Below are positions 26,638 through 37,338 of a stretch of DNA of 64,000 nucleotides, piece after piece. The DNA is from Natrialba asiatica DSM 12278 (GTDB taxonomy: Archaea > Halobacteriota > Halobacteria > Halobacteriales > Natrialbaceae). The DNA lies in the NCBI RefSeq assembly GCF_000337555.1, contig NZ_AOIO01000023.1, positions 51,189 to 115,188 of the forward strand. Reading direction: 5' to 3'. Made by a program: the position numbers and the translations under genes. Position 1 is the stretch's first letter; the number at the start of each line of letters is the position of its first letter. The notes under the pieces are model-generated. The model was not told the DNA's origin and did not search any database. It saw only the letters and a program-made list of their open reading frames with translations.

Positions 26638-27654
26638 ATGTCTATTGGAAAGTTTCTGGTAAAACGGCTCCTGCAGGGGGTACTCGTCATCTGGGGAGTG
26701 ATCACGATTATGTTCGCGCTACGGGCAGTTTCGCCGGGTGATCCGGCGAATCTGATCGTCGGCCCGGCGGCCGATCCCGAGATCCGCGATCAGGTCAGAG
26801 AACAGTACGGATTAAACGAACCGATCTACGTCCAGTATGTAGACTACGTGCAGGGAATGGTCACCGGCGACTTCGGCTACTCGTTTCAGTCGAGTCGGGA
26901 GGTGACGACCATGGTTCTGGAGCGAGTTCCGGCGACCCTCGAGTTGGCGATTGCGGCGACGATCATTGCGGTCGTGATCGCAGTGCCACTCGGCGTAATC
27001 AGCGCCTCGAGGCGGAACGAGCCCGCTGATTACGGTGCAACGTTGTTCTCGTTGCTCGGCATCTCGACGCCGAACTTCTGGCTCGGATTGATGCTCATCC
27101 TGCTGTTTGCCGTTTTCCTGCAGGATCCGATGGAAACCTACCTTGGGTTTTCCTTCCCACAGGGACGACGGACAGTCGGCTTCGGTGAAGCGGTGATAAC
27201 GCTTGTGACGACCGGCTACGCAGGCGATTTACTCACCTGGGTGCGCCACATTACGCTGCCTGCGATCACGCTCGGTACCTACTTCACGGCGATGATCACT
27301 CGGTTGACGCGAAGCGGTATGATCGACGAGTTCGGCAAACCCTACGTGACCGCGACCGAAGCGAAGGGGATTCCGTACGTGTTGATCCGATACAAACACG
27401 TCCTGCGGAACACGATGATCCCGATCATCACCGTCCTCGGGCTCCAACTGGGGACGCTGATCGGCGGGGCGGTAATCACGGAGACCGTCTTCAATTGGCC
27501 CGGACTCGGTGATCGGTTGATTCAGGCGCTCAACGCGCGCGACTGGCCGCTCATGCAGGGCATTATCGTCTTCATCGCGCTCGGATTCGTGCTGATCAAC
27601 ATCGCGGTCGACGCGCTCTATGCGACGCTCGATCCACGGGTGACCAACGAATGA
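26638..27654 (+). CDS. dppB: Peptide ABC transporter permease, DppB type
   Basis: Inner-membrane permease of 338 residues. The N-terminal transmembrane segment is followed by SPGDPANLIVGPAADPEIRD, the family signature of DppB/OppB, then five further membrane spans. The cytoplasmic loop that contacts the ATPases is AKGIPYVLIRYKHVLRNTMI near residue 241. It ends overlapping dppC by 4 nt (ATGA). Gene symbols in this operon denote type, not proven substrate. Confidence 0.92.
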   Translation: MSIGKFLVKRLLQGVLVIWGVITIMFALRAVSPGDPANLIVGPAADPEIRDQVREQYGLNEPIYVQYVDYVQGMVTGDFGYSFQSSREVTTMVLERVPATLELAIAATIIAVVIAVPLGVISASRRNEPADYGATLFSLLGISTPNFWLGLMLILLFAVFLQDPMETYLGFSFPQGRRTVGFGEAVITLVTTGYAGDLLTWVRHITLPAITLGTYFTAMITRLTRSGMIDEFGKPYVTATEAKGIPYVLIRYKHVLRNTMIPIITVLGLQLGTLIGGAVITETVFNWPGLGDRLIQALNARDWPLMQGIIVFIALGFVLINIAVDALYATLDPRVTNE

Positions 27655-28652
27655 TTCCGGATAGACTCGAATCGAATCTACGGCAGGGCTTTCGCGAGAG
27701 CTTACTCCCGAAACTGGGGCTCGTTCTCCTGGCAAGCATCCTCATTATGGCGATCTTTGCGCCGGTGCTCGCGACGCACAATCCGACTCGGACCGGCTAC
27801 CTCGACGAGAACGGGAACAGTTACCCGCCGCTCGGGACGAGTTACACCACCGAAATCGGCCAGGACGGCGAGTTCGTCGAGGTCGAAGTCGAGTCGACGA
27901 GCGACCACCTCCTCGGGACGAACGACATCGGTCAGGACGTGTTCTCCCGGTTGGTGTACGGCGCACGAACGTCGATGCTCGTCGGGCTGTTGGGAACCGG
28001 ACTGGCCGTCCTCATCGGCGTTCCGTTCGGGCTGATCTCCGGTTACTACGGCGGGCGAGTCGACGACGCGATGATGCGCATCGCCGACACCATGCTCGCG
28101 TTTCCGTCGCTCGTCCTCGCCCTCGCGCTTATCGGCGTCTTCGGTTCGGCCGGGTTCGGCATTCCCGATCCGCTCACCCGGTTCGGGCTTATCGATGGTA
28201 TGCCGGAAAGTACGATGCTCCCCGGAACGGTCACGGTCGTCGTCGCGCTGGTAACGTGGGTCTGGTTCGCCCGCGTCGCCCGCGGCGAGGCGATGAGCGT
28301 TCGCAACGAAGAGTACGTCACGGCTGCGCGGAGTATGGGCGCGAGCAACTGGACGATCCTGTTCAAACACGTTCTGCCGAACAGCCTCACCCCGGTGATC
28401 GTCCTGGCGACGATTCAGGTCGCCGCCGTCATCCTCCTCGAGAGTTCACTGTCGTTCCTCGGGTTCTCCGGGACGACGCTCTCGTGGGGCTACGACATCT
28501 CGCGGGGGCAGGGGTACCAGCGAACGAGCTGGTGGATCTCGATGGTGCCGGGACTCGGCATCGTCTTCGCGGTCATCGCCGTCAACCTCCTCGGCGATTG
28601 GCTTCGCGACGCACTGGATCCGAACATCGAAGGCGAAGGTGGAGGTGCCTAA
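27651..28652 (+). CDS. dppC: Peptide ABC transporter permease, DppC type
   Basis: Second permease, 333 residues. After the first membrane segment there is an extracytoplasmic insert of about 50 residues (around 45-95) before LLGTNDIGQDVFSRLVYGAR, the typical DppC motif. The EAA-like loop is AARSMGASNWTILFKHVLPN near residue 224. It overlaps dppB and lies 6 nt before dppD, so translation is coupled. Confidence 0.92.
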   Translation: MIPDRLESNLRQGFRESLLPKLGLVLLASILIMAIFAPVLATHNPTRTGYLDENGNSYPPLGTSYTTEIGQDGEFVEVEVESTSDHLLGTNDIGQDVFSRLVYGARTSMLVGLLGTGLAVLIGVPFGLISGYYGGRVDDAMMRIADTMLAFPSLVLALALIGVFGSAGFGIPDPLTRFGLIDGMPESTMLPGTVTVVVALVTWVWFARVARGEAMSVRNEEYVTAARSMGASNWTILFKHVLPNSLTPVIVLATIQVAAVILLESSLSFLGFSGTTLSWGYDISRGQGYQRTSWWISMVPGLGIVFAVIAVNLLGDWLRDALDPNIEGEGGGA

Positions 28653-28658
28653 GCGACC

Positions 28659-29948
28659 ATGACAGACACTGACGATATCTTGCGAGTCAACGATCTCTCG
28701 ACGCGATTCTTCACGGAACAGGGACAGGTAAACGCCGTCGACGAACTCGAGTTGCGGATCGAACGCGGCGAGGTCTTCGGCATCGTCGGCGAGAGCGGCA
28801 GCGGCAAGAGCGTCACCGCCCGGTCGGTGATTGACCTGATCGATGCTCCCGGCGAGATCACCGACGGCGAAATCTGGTTCGACGACGCCGAACTTGCCGA
28901 AACGGTCCGCGAGGACTCCCCCGACGCCGTCGACGGCTCGTTCGTCGACCTGCTCTCGGTCTCACCCGCGGTTCGCCAATCCCTCCGAGGCACGTCCTTC
29001 AGCATGATCTTTCAGGACCCCGAGAGCAGTTTCAACCCGAGCCTCACGGTCGGCGAACAACTCGCCGAGGCCGTCGAGGTCCAACGCCGAGCTAGCGCGA
29101 ACCCGCGCTCGACGAAGGCCAAAACGGACTCCGCCGAGTACTCCTTCGGTAACCTCTTGCTGTCGACGGTACTCCCCTCACAACAGTTCGTCACCGAGGA
29201 GAGCCGCGAGCGCGCGATCGAACTCCTCGAACTCGTCGGCATTCCCGACCCGGTCGAACGCGCCGGCGAGTACCCCCACGAGTACTCCGGCGGGATGCTC
29301 CAGCGAGCGATGATCGCCCAGGCCCTCGCCGGCGAGCCTGACGTGTTGATCGCGGACGAGCCGACGACGGCCCTAGACGTGACGATCCAGGCCCAGATTC
29401 TGGATCTGCTCGACGATCTCCAGACCGAAACGGGGATGACGATCCTGCTGATCACGCACAATTTGGGCGTCGTCGCGCGGATGTGCGATCGCGTCGGCGT
29501 CATGTACGCCGGCGAGATCGTCGAACGCGGCACGCTTGAGGACGTCTTCGATGATCACGTCCACCCCTACACCGAGGGACTGCTGGGCTCGATTCCCGAA
29601 CTCGAGGGGGCGAACGGGCAACTCGAACCGATCGGCGGCAACGTGCCGAGTCTGCTCGATCACGAGATGGAGGACCGCTGTCACTTCGCCGACCGGTGTC
29701 CGATGGCGATGGAGGACTGTCTCGATCATCCGCCCGAGTTCGACGCGACGGGAAGCGAGGCCCACACCGTTCGCTGCGTGCTAGCGACGCGATCGTATAC
29801 CGAACGCGATGCGTTGCCGCCGAATTACTTCGGCGACGAGGAGCGACCGGCCGGGGATAAACACGCCGAACCGGACCGTTCCGACGGCGAACAGCCGGCG
29901 GAGCGAACGCAGACGACGATCAGCGACGCGGGAGGTGAGTCGCGATGA
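28659..29948 (+). CDS. dppD: Peptide ABC transporter ATPase, DppD type
   Basis: ATP-binding subunit of 429 residues. Walker A is GESGSGKS at 44-51, Q-loop [10 protein letters not shown] near residue 112, signature [15 protein letters not shown] near residue 208, and Walker [14 protein letters not shown]. The C-terminal oligopeptide/dipeptide domain has [14 protein letters not shown] and the CHFADRC cluster, which in relatives binds an iron-sulfur cluster or zinc. An insert of about 45 residues separates the Q-loop from the signature. The last 45 residues are acidic and probably disordered. Confidence 0.92.
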   Translation: MTDTDDILRVNDLSTRFFTEQGQVNAVDELELRIERGEVFGIVGESGSGKSVTARSVIDLIDAPGEITDGEIWFDDAELAETVREDSPDAVDGSFVDLLSVSPAVRQSLRGTSFSMIFQDPESSFNPSLTVGEQLAEAVEVQRRASANPRSTKAKTDSAEYSFGNLLLSTVLPSQQFVTEESRERAIELLELVGIPDPVERAGEYPHEYSGGMLQRAMIAQALAGEPDVLIADEPTTALDVTIQAQILDLLDDLQTETGMTILLITHNLGVVARMCDRVGVMYAGEIVERGTLEDVFDDHVHPYTEGLLGSIPELEGANGQLEPIGGNVPSLLDHEMEDRCHFADRCPMAMEDCLDHPPEFDATGSEAHTVRCVLATRSYTERDALPPNYFGDEERPAGDKHAEPDRSDGEQPAERTQTTISDAGGESR

Positions 29949-31183
29949 GCTCCGACGACAACCGCGCGACGAGTTCGGCGGACGCCGGACTCGTCACCGG
30001 AATCGGAACGGACACACCCGACGGGGAGCCGCTCGTCCGCGTCGAAAACCTCAAGAAGTACTTCTGGGAGAACGACTCGCTACTCGACCGCCTGCTCGGT
30101 GACGAACCGGTCGCCGTGCAGGCCGTCGACGGCGTGAGTTTCGAGATCCACGAGGGCGAGACGCTCGGTCTCGTCGGCGAATCCGGCTGCGGGAAGTCGA
30201 CGACGGGTGAGACGCTACTGCGACTCCAAGAGCCGACCGACGGACGCGTCGAGTTCGGCGGAACGAACGTCTACGAGATGGCGGGCAGCGACCTGACCGC
30301 GTTCCGACGCGACGCACAGGTCGTCTTTCAGGACCCGTTTTCGAGTCTCGATCCCCGCATGACGATCGGCGATATCGTCCAGCAGCCGCTCGACATTCAC
30401 GATGTCGGAGCGGACGAAGAGCGCCGCGAACGCGTCCGCGATCTCCTTGAACGGGTCGGCCTCTCGGTGAACCAGCTCGATCGGTATCCACACGAGTTCT
30501 CCGGCGGGCAGCGCCAGCGCATCGGAATCGCTCGCGCGCTCGCGCTCGAACCGGAGTTTCTCGTGTTGGACGAGCCGACGAGCGCGCTTGATGTCTCGGT
30601 GCAGGCGCAGGTCCTGAACCTCTTGGAAGATCTCCAGGCGGAGTTCGATCTGACCTACCTGCTCATCAGCCACGACCTCTCCGTGATTCGCCATATCTGC
30701 GATCGGGTCGCGGTGATGTACCTGGGCGAAATCGTCGAAATTGGTCCCGTCGAAGAGCTGTTCGGGGACCCGAAACACCCCTACACGAAGGCACTGCTCG
30801 AGAGCGTCCCCCGGGCCACGACGGACGAACGAGAGCGCGATCGGGAGACCCTCGCGGGTGACGTGCCCTCGCCGCGCGATCCCCCGAGTGGCTGCCGGTT
30901 CCGGACGCGCTGTCCCGCGGTTATTCCGCCCGAAGAACTCGACATCGACCAGGAGACATACCGCGAACTCATGACGGTTCGGGAGCGCATCGAGAGCCGC
31001 GATATCTCGCTTGAGACCGTCGGTGGCGACGATCAGTTCACCGTCGAGGACGGTTCCATTCCCGAGGCCGACGTCCCGTCGTTCGTCGCGGCCCTGAAGC
31101 ATCGCTTGTTCGACGATCCCCTTCCGCCGCACCACGACGAAATGTGTCTCAGAATCGAGAGCACTGCTGTGAATCGAGTGTGA
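29945..31183 (+). CDS. dppF: Peptide ABC transporter ATPase, DppF type
   Basis: Second ATPase, 412 residues, overlapping dppD by 4 nt. Walker A is GESGCGKS at 78-85, the Q-loop is [18 protein letters not shown], the signature is [20 protein letters not shown] and Walker B is [12 protein letters not shown]. The C-terminal domain holds [15 protein letters not shown] and [12 protein letters not shown]-terminal extension of about 80 residues follows. Pairs with DppD as the heterodimeric engine. Confidence 0.92.
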   Translation: MSSDDNRATSSADAGLVTGIGTDTPDGEPLVRVENLKKYFWENDSLLDRLLGDEPVAVQAVDGVSFEIHEGETLGLVGESGCGKSTTGETLLRLQEPTDGRVEFGGTNVYEMAGSDLTAFRRDAQVVFQDPFSSLDPRMTIGDIVQQPLDIHDVGADEERRERVRDLLERVGLSVNQLDRYPHEFSGGQRQRIGIARALALEPEFLVLDEPTSALDVSVQAQVLNLLEDLQAEFDLTYLLISHDLSVIRHICDRVAVMYLGEIVEIGPVEELFGDPKHPYTKALLESVPRATTDERERDRETLAGDVPSPRDPPSGCRFRTRCPAVIPPEELDIDQETYRELMTVRERIESRDISLETVGGDDQFTVEDGSIPEADVPSFVAALKHRLFDDPLPPHHDEMCLRIESTAVNRV

Positions 31184-32112
31184 GTCGCTACCGGAACTTC
31201 GGACTCTTCCTGACGCTCGCAGCGGCCTGGGGAACGGCCTTCGTCGCGATCAGCGCCGGCCTCGAATACTTCCCACCGGTTCTCTTCGCAGCATTTCGCT
31301 ACGATATCGCCGGCCTCGTGATGCTCGCGTACGCAGCCGTTACCGTCGACGACTGGTATCCACGAACTCGTGGCGAGTGGGCCGTCGCCGCCGTCGGTGC
31401 GTCCCTGCTGATCGCAGCCTATCACGTGTTTCTCTTCATGGGGCAACTGAACACGACTGCCGCTGCGGCCGCGATTCTGGTAAGTCTCTCGCCGATCCTG
31501 ACGACGGGCTTTAGCCGCGTCTTGTTGCCATCCGACGCGCTCTCGTGGGCCGGAATCGTCGGTGTGGTGTTCGGACTGTTCGGCGTCGCCATTATCGTCC
31601 AACCCGATCCCTCGAACCTGTTCGCAACGGACGCCGTCGCGAAGGCTCTCGTCTTCTGTGCGGCGACCGCCTTCGCCCTCGGAAGCGTTCTCACCCGTCG
31701 GATCGAGGCGACGCTTCCGATCGAAACGATGGAGGCCTGGTCGATGCTCGGCGGGGCGATACTGATGCACCTCGTCAGCCTCGGCCTGCGAGAACCGATC
31801 GACCCGGCGGCCTGGACCGACCCGCAAGCGATCGGTGCGCTCGCGTACCTCTCCCTAATTGCGAGCGCGCTCGGCTTCCTGCTTTACTTCGACCTGCTCG
31901 AGCGCCTGGGAGCCGTCGAGATAAACATGGTCTCGTACGTCGCACCGATCTTCACCGCCGTCGTCGGCTGGCTCTACCTCGATCAGGTCGTCGACGCCAC
32001 GACGGTCGCCGGATTCGGACTCATCGCCCTCGGCTTCGTCCTCGTCAAACGCCAGGCGATCCGCGACGAGTTCAGTCACGTGTGGTCGCTGGCGGCTCGG
32101 AGTCGGGAGTAG
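31180..32112 (+). CDS. EamA/DMT-family transporter
   Basis: Drug/metabolite transporter of 310 residues with ten predicted membrane spans in two EamA repeats, start GTG 31180 ([20 protein letters not shown]). That start overlaps dppF's stop by 4 nt, indicating coupling; longer frames merely read through dppF. Typical blocks are [20 protein letters not shown] near residue 14 and [20 protein letters not shown] near residue 248. Such proteins usually export amino acids or metabolites, so the operon may pair peptide import with amino-acid efflux. Confidence 0.85.
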   Translation: MSRYRNFGLFLTLAAAWGTAFVAISAGLEYFPPVLFAAFRYDIAGLVMLAYAAVTVDDWYPRTRGEWAVAAVGASLLIAAYHVFLFMGQLNTTAAAAAILVSLSPILTTGFSRVLLPSDALSWAGIVGVVFGLFGVAIIVQPDPSNLFATDAVAKALVFCAATAFALGSVLTRRIEATLPIETMEAWSMLGGAILMHLVSLGLREPIDPAAWTDPQAIGALAYLSLIASALGFLLYFDLLERLGAVEINMVSYVAPIFTAVVGWLYLDQVVDATTVAGFGLIALGFVLVKRQAIRDEFSHVWSLAARSRE

Positions 32113-32116
32113 CGAG

Positions 32117-32653
32117 CTACCGATGCCGCGGTGGGGTGTCGTTTTGCCCGTCGTCCTGCCGGTGGGTGTGGCCGGCGTAGAGGGCGAGGATGTTGAGGAG
32201 GAACAAGAGGAGAAACGCGGTCGTCTGGACGCGCGTGGAGAGTCCGGTAAGCAGGATCGGAATGTAGATGAACGGGAGCACGATTGCGGCCCAGAAGCTG
32301 GTGATGCGGAGATACGAGGCGAGTGTGTGCAGGGAGGTAGCGTCGGCCGGTGAGGGTGAAGACGAGGGCGATAGTGATGGTGATGGTGAATCGGAAGCCG
32401 ATCCAGTGGAAGAAGAGAGCGATGAGGACGCGGATGAACGAGTTGAGGAAGGAGACGACGCGGACGAAGCCGAGTCGGTGGTGGGTGACGCGTCCGCACG
32501 TGCGGTCTGCCGTACTGTGGAGTCCGCTATCGTCGGTGGCGTCGCGTCCGTCGTTGTGGCTGGTGGTGACGCCGATTCGTTCGACGCCGTCGAACCGGAC
32601 GTTGTCTCGCTCGATGCAGCAGACGACTCCCGGGGAGATGCAGATTCCGACAT
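32117..32653 (-). CDS. Membrane protein with Ser/Thr-rich N-terminal region
   Basis: The 178-residue product starts at ATG 32653 (MSESASPRESSAASS); a further ATG at 32692 is in frame. About 110 residues are nearly pure Ser, Ala, Thr, Pro and Asp. They are followed by two transmembrane helices near residues 120-140 (SFWAAIVLPFIYIPILLTGL) and 147-165 (TTAFLLLFLLNILALYAG), and a short charged tail. Convergent with the EamA gene, 4 nt apart. The membrane part looks real; the low-complexity region may be a disordered spacer. No family recognised. Confidence 0.6.
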   Translation of the reverse strand: MSESASPRESSAASSETTSGSTASNESASPPATTTDATPPTIADSTVRQTARADASPTTDSASSASSPSSTRSSASSSLSSSTGSASDSPSPSLSPSSSPSPADATSLHTLASYLRITSFWAAIVLPFIYIPILLTGLSTRVQTTAFLLLFLLNILALYAGHTHRQDDGQNDTPPRHR

Positions 32654-33064
32654 CGAGACACCGTTGGTCCAGTTCTTGATTGCGGCCGGCATATAGCAGC
32701 GCGACTGTTTCGAATCGTTGGACGAGATTCATGCGAATCTCTGTCTTCCCACCCGAGTTCAGGTGAGCGCCACTGGTCGTGGTTGATCGGTAAGGTCTGG
32801 ATAAGCAATCCGTCGTTGCAGTAAGCAGTGGTTACGTCGTTGTCGTCGACGTATGTTATCGATGCGGGACGCTGGTCGCGAGACCGGTTGACCAAGAAGA
32901 CAGACGGCAACTCGCGAGTAGCGGACCCACCAGCCGCCGTCCGAACAAGATCGGACGGAGTACGCAGGGGAGACGAGATCGGTCGGCGGTACCGGGGATG
33001 GTGCGGGCCGAGGGAAGCGAGAACAGAGAACGGGGAACAGAAAACAGACCAGAACGGCGGACCG
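32654..33064. other. Intergenic region between membrane protein and cdc48
   Basis: About 410 nt, upstream of the membrane protein gene and downstream of cdc48 (both minus strand). The segment near 33015-33055 is purine-rich with repeated gaacagagaac/gaacagaaaac units. I see no coding sequence, tRNA or clear terminator; frames on either strand lack a haloarchaeal amino-acid profile. Confidence 0.4.
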
Positions 33065-35293
33065 CTACTGGAATCCGATCCGGCTGCCACGACGACCCGT
33101 CGGGTCCGGGCCAGCCGAGCCACCCCTGAACTCGTCTTCGATCTGTTCGTAGTAGTCGAGGATGTCGTCGGTGATCGTCGGGCGGACGTTCTCCATCGCC
33201 TGCCGGAAGTGGCGCATCTCGACGACGTTCGCCTCGTGGTCCTCACGCAGCGCCTCGATTGCGGCCTCACGGGCGATCGATTCGAGATCGCTTCCGACGT
33301 AGCCGTCGGTAATCTCGGCGATTTCGCGGAGGGTTACATCCGCGGCCAGTGGCGTTTCCTGGGTGTGGATATCGAGGATGCGTTCGCGGCCCTCGATATC
33401 GGGTTCGCCGATCATGACGAGGCGGTCGAAGCGACCCGAGCGCAAGAGCGCGGGATCGATCATGTCCGGGCGGTTCGTCGCGCCGATGACCATCACGTCC
33501 TCCATGTCCTCCAGTCCGTCGAGTTCGGTCAGGAGTTGGTTGACGACGCGTTCGGAGACGTTCGACCCGGTTTCGCCGCCGCGTCCGGGGGCGAGTGCGT
33601 CGAGTTCGTCGAAGAAGATCACCGTGGGCGAGACCTGCCGGGCTTTCCGGAAGGTCTGGCGGATGGCCTTCTCCGATTCGCCGACCCATTTGCTGAGTAA
33701 TTGCGGCCCGCGCACGGAGATGAAGTTGGCGTTGGTCTCGTTGGCGACGGCTTTCGCCATGAGCGTCTTCCCGGTGCCGGGTGGGCCGTACAGCAGGACG
33801 CCGGCGGGCGGATCAATCCCGAGTCGGGTGAACCGTTCGGGGTTGTTGAGTGGCCACTCGACTGACTCTTTGACCTGATCTTTGGCGTCGTGAAGGCCGC
33901 CGACATCGTCCCAGGTGATCTTCGGGAGTTCGACGAGGACTTCCCGCATCGCGGAAGGTTCGACTTCGTTGAGCGCACCGCGGAAGTCCTTCCGTTTGAC
34001 GATCATCCGGTCGATCAGGCTGGGCGGGATGTCCTCCTCGTCTAAGTCGATTTCCGGGAGGTAGCGCCGCAGCGCCTTCATCGCGGCCTCTTTGGTCAGG
34101 CTCTCGATGTCCGCACCGACGAAGCCGTGGGTTTCGTCGGCCAGGTGCGAGAGGTTGACGTCGTCCGAGAGGGGCATGCCGCGGGTGTGAATCTGCAGGA
34201 TCTCCTCGCGGCCGGTCTCGTCGGGGACGCCGATTTCGATTTCGCGGTCGAAGCGACCGGGGCGGCGCAGTGCGGGGTCGACGCTGTCGACGCGGTTGGT
34301 TGCCGCGATGACGATGACCTGGCCGCGCGTTTCGAGGCCGTCCATCATCGTCAGCAGTTGGGCGACGACGCGGCGTTCGACCTCGCCGGTCACGTCCTCG
34401 CGTTTGGGTGCGATGGAGTCGAGTTCATCGATGAAGATGATGGCGGGTGACTCCTCGCTCGCGTCCTCGAAGATTTCGCGCAACTGCTGTTCGGACTCGC
34501 CGTAGTACTTCGAGATGATCTCCGGGCCGGCGATCGAGAAGAACGACGCCGAGGTTTCGTTGGCGACGGCCTTCGCGAGCAGGGTCTTCCCGGTGCCGGG
34601 CGGGCCGTGGAGCAGGACGCCCTGCGGGGGTTCGATCCCCAATTTCTTGAAGATCTGGGGGTGTTTCATCGGGAGTTCGACCATCTCCCGGACCCGCTGG
34701 ATCTCGCTCTGGAGTCCGCCGATGTCCTCGTAGGTGATCCCGCCGCCGGTCTTCTCGAAGCCCGAGATGGGTTCTTCGCGGAGTTCTACGTCGGTGTCTT
34801 CAGTGATGAGGACCACGCCTTCGGGTTCGGTTTCGACTGCGATCAGCGGGATCGCCTGGCCGGGCGACCGCATGAACGGGTGGTTCGTCGAGGACATGAC
34901 GGGGACGATATCGCGACCGACGACCGGCCGCTTCAGAATCTGGCGTTTGACCATGCCCGCAGCGTCGGAGCCGAACTGCACCGATGCCTCCTCGGGCGGG
35001 GCAAGGACGAGGCTATCGGCCTTGGTCGCCTCCGCCTTGCGAATCGTCACTCGCTCGCCGATACCCACGTCGGCGTTCTGTCGCGTGAACCCGTCGATTC
35101 GGACGGTATCCGTGTTCCAGTCCTGCCGGTCCGCACGCCACACCTTTGCAGCGGTCGTATCCGCACCTTCGATTTCGATGATGTCGCCCGGACTCAGCTT
35201 CAGATGCAACAGCGTGTCCGGGTCGAGCCGGGCAATACCACGACCCGAGTCGTTCGGGTACGCCTTCGCAACCTCCAGTTGAACTTCATTCAT
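33065..35293 (-). CDS. cdc48: CDC48/p97-type AAA+ ATPase
   Basis: Hexameric unfoldase that feeds proteins to the archaeal proteasome and remodels complexes. The 742-residue protein has an N-domain (residues 1-190, double-psi barrel starting [20 protein letters not shown]), D1 with Walker A GPPGTGKT at 230-237 and Walker B IIFIDELD, and D2 with Walker A GPPGTGKT at 503-510 and VIFFDELD. Arginine-finger regions ([20 protein letters not shown]) are present in both rings. The C-terminus RRGSRIGFQ ends aromatic, near the HbYX style used to dock on proteasomes but not an exact match. Confidence 0.95.
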   Translation of the reverse strand: MNEVQLEVAKAYPNDSGRGIARLDPDTLLHLKLSPGDIIEIEGADTTAAKVWRADRQDWNTDTVRIDGFTRQNADVGIGERVTIRKAEATKADSLVLAPPEEASVQFGSDAAGMVKRQILKRPVVGRDIVPVMSSTNHPFMRSPGQAIPLIAVETEPEGVVLITEDTDVELREEPISGFEKTGGGITYEDIGGLQSEIQRVREMVELPMKHPQIFKKLGIEPPQGVLLHGPPGTGKTLLAKAVANETSASFFSIAGPEIISKYYGESEQQLREIFEDASEESPAIIFIDELDSIAPKREDVTGEVERRVVAQLLTMMDGLETRGQVIVIAATNRVDSVDPALRRPGRFDREIEIGVPDETGREEILQIHTRGMPLSDDVNLSHLADETHGFVGADIESLTKEAAMKALRRYLPEIDLDEEDIPPSLIDRMIVKRKDFRGALNEVEPSAMREVLVELPKITWDDVGGLHDAKDQVKESVEWPLNNPERFTRLGIDPPAGVLLYGPPGTGKTLMAKAVANETNANFISVRGPQLLSKWVGESEKAIRQTFRKARQVSPTVIFFDELDALAPGRGGETGSNVSERVVNQLLTELDGLEDMEDVMVIGATNRPDMIDPALLRSGRFDRLVMIGEPDIEGRERILDIHTQETPLAADVTLREIAEITDGYVGSDLESIAREAAIEALREDHEANVVEMRHFRQAMENVRPTITDDILDYYEQIEDEFRGGSAGPDPTGRRGSRIGFQ

Positions 35294-35536
35294 GATTCAG
35301 GATCCACGGCAATGTCTGTGACTCCGATTCCGGATCGGATAGGTTTTTTGCTCATCTGAGTTTGCTAGGTGCTACCAAATCTATGTTCGGCTGGAAGCTA
35401 CATAGAAGTGTCGACGTCGGTGGGTTTTGAGAGAATCGGAGAAAGATTCACGGTCACGGACCCGCGCTCGCAGCCACCGGGCAGTCTCGAGAAGATGGCT
35501 TTTTGCGCTCGGCGCCGACTCCATACGTATATCACG

Positions 35537-36877
35537 ATGACGCTACTCGCCTTCGACGGCCGCATGGGTGCAAGCGGCGACATGCTCCTCGCCGCCCTCC
35601 TCGATGCCGGCGCCGACCCCGATCGACTCGAGTTCATCACGGACGAACTCGCGGTCGAATACCGCATCGCCGAGACGGACAAGTGCGGAATTACGGGGAC
35701 GACGGTTGATGTGATTCTCACCGACGAACGGTCCGAGTCCGGCAGTGCGGCGAACGCGGACGCGGACGCAGACGCGGATGCGACGGAGACGGCTGCGGAG
35801 GCGGACGAACACGACCAGAAGCACGAACACACGCACGCGCACGGACAACACAGCCACGACAACCACACGCACGCCGAAGGTCACGGCCCCCACCGCAGCT
35901 ATCAGGAAGTCCGTGCTATCGTCGAAGCAATGGGGCTCCCCGACCCCATCGAGCGCGATGCCCTCGCCATCTTCGAACGTCTCGGCGAGGCCGAGGCCAG
36001 CGTTCACGGCACGGCCCTCGAAGACATCCACTTCCACGAGGTCGGTGCCGACGACGCCATCGCAGATATCGTCGGTACAGTCGTCCTGCTCCACGATCTG
36101 GACCCGGACCGCGTCGTCACGACACCCCTCGCGACCGGCGGTGGCACCGCCTCGATAGCCCACGGCGAGTATCCCGTCCCCACGCCCGCCGTCGTCGAAC
36201 TCGCGGCGGACGCCGATTGGGCACTCCGGGGCGGTCCCGTCGACGCCGAACTGCTCACCCCCACCGGTGCTGCCGTCCTCGCCCACGTCGCCGACGGCGT
36301 CGACTCGCTTCCCGAACTCGAACTCACGAGCATAGGGTACGGAGCCGGCGGCTACGACCTCGACCCCCACCCGAACGTGCTCCGCGTCCTGGTCGGCGAG
36401 GGTGGCGGCGGACTGGTGAAAGACGACATCGCCGTCCTCGAGACGAACCTCGACGACGCCGCGCCCGAGGTTCTGGGCGGCCTGCAGGAAACTCTGGCCG
36501 ATGCGGGCGCGCGTGACGTGTCGATTATTCCAGCCACGATGAAGAAATCCCGTCCCGGCCACCTCGTGAAGGTGATCTGCAAACCCGAGGACAGACGGCG
36601 GGTTGCCAGACGCCTGGCCGAGGAAACCGGAACACTGGGGGTCCGCGATGCCGGAGCGACCCACCGCTGGATCGCCGAGCGCGAGTTCAGAACGGTCGCC
36701 GTCGAATTCGGGGACAACGCCGACGAGGTGACGGTGAAAGTTGCGAGCGACGGTGATGGCGAGGTGTACGACGTGAGTGCGGAGTACGACGACGCGGCAG
36801 CGGTCGCTTCGGCGGCAGGCGTGCCGATTCGGACGGTCATCGAGCGTGCCGAACGGGCCGTGCTGGAGACGCTGTAA
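35537..36877 (+). CDS. larC: Nickel-pincer cofactor biosynthesis protein LarC, with His-rich linker
   Basis: Nickel insertase for the pyridinium-dithiocarboxylate (NPN) cofactor of lactate racemase-like enzymes. The 446-residue product begins MTLLAFDGRMGASGDMLLAA and includes EDIHFHEVGADDAIADIVG near residue 160 and a LarC2-like C-terminal half (ETNLDDAAPEVLGG near residue 300). A linker at about 70-115 has a run of Ala-Asp repeats and then many His residues (HEHTHAHGQHSHDNHTH), a likely nickel store. LarC1 and LarC2 are fused in one frame, unlike in Lactobacillus, where a frameshift joins them. larA, larB and larE are not in the window. Confidence 0.9.
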   Translation: MTLLAFDGRMGASGDMLLAALLDAGADPDRLEFITDELAVEYRIAETDKCGITGTTVDVILTDERSESGSAANADADADADATETAAEADEHDQKHEHTHAHGQHSHDNHTHAEGHGPHRSYQEVRAIVEAMGLPDPIERDALAIFERLGEAEASVHGTALEDIHFHEVGADDAIADIVGTVVLLHDLDPDRVVTTPLATGGGTASIAHGEYPVPTPAVVELAADADWALRGGPVDAELLTPTGAAVLAHVADGVDSLPELELTSIGYGAGGYDLDPHPNVLRVLVGEGGGGLVKDDIAVLETNLDDAAPEVLGGLQETLADAGARDVSIIPATMKKSRPGHLVKVICKPEDRRRVARRLAEETGTLGVRDAGATHRWIAEREFRTVAVEFGDNADEVTVKVASDGDGEVYDVSAEYDDAAAVASAAGVPIRTVIERAERAVLETL

Positions 36878-36981
36878 GCTGATTGTCCCGAACTCGGACG
36901 TGACGAGGGCGGAGACGAAGCGCGGCTATGGCCGGTAAAAATTGGAAGAAGTGTGATCGGCGTCAGGGTTGTTGGGTATGC

Positions 36982-37338
36982 TTACAACCCGTTAAATCCA
37001 TCAACGGAGATGTCGCCGACGTTGATGTTGTCACCGGACTCGGCGGATACGTCTTCGATTTCGTTTTCGTTCGTCTGTTCGACGAGCTGCACCTGGTTCA
37101 CTTCAGCATCCGAATAGCTGAACGTGGAGCTGTGGTAACCGACGGAGAACGGACTGGATGATGACTCAGCAACGCCTACCTGCGCGTTGTTGTTCTCCTG
37201 GTCGACATCGATGTCAACCGTCGCGTCGCCGGTGGTCTGGTTAACGTCGTTCTGTGCTGCGGCAGTCCCGGCGAATCCCATAAACATGAGTCCGCCGAGG
37301 AGCGCTACCGTCAGTGTAATTGCGAGTGTTCGCTTCAT
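36982..37338 (-). CDS. Small secreted Q/N-rich protein, possible curli-like minor subunit
   Basis: 118 residues from ATG 37338 (MKRTLAITLTVALLGG), with a Sec signal ending at about TAAAQ (residue 29). The mature part repeats the glutamine/asparagine spacing of the large neighbour: VDQENNNAQVGVAES near residue 40 and VNQVQLVEQTNENEIEDV near residue 80, with a short aromatic/Ser segment between (SVGYHSSTFSYSD). I infer a small partner or nucleator of the fibre-like protein encoded divergently 620 nt away. No database family is recalled, and this assignment rests on pattern only. Confidence 0.65.
   Translation of the reverse strand: MKRTLAITLTVALLGGLMFMGFAGTAAAQNDVNQTTGDATVDIDVDQENNNAQVGVAESSSSPFSVGYHSSTFSYSDAEVNQVQLVEQTNENEIEDVSAESGDNINVGDISVDGFNGL

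Noticed and set aside
33065..35293. Proteasome-activating nucleotidase (PAN) instead of Cdc48
   Set aside because: Two complete AAA modules and a double-psi barrel N-domain rule out single-ring PAN.
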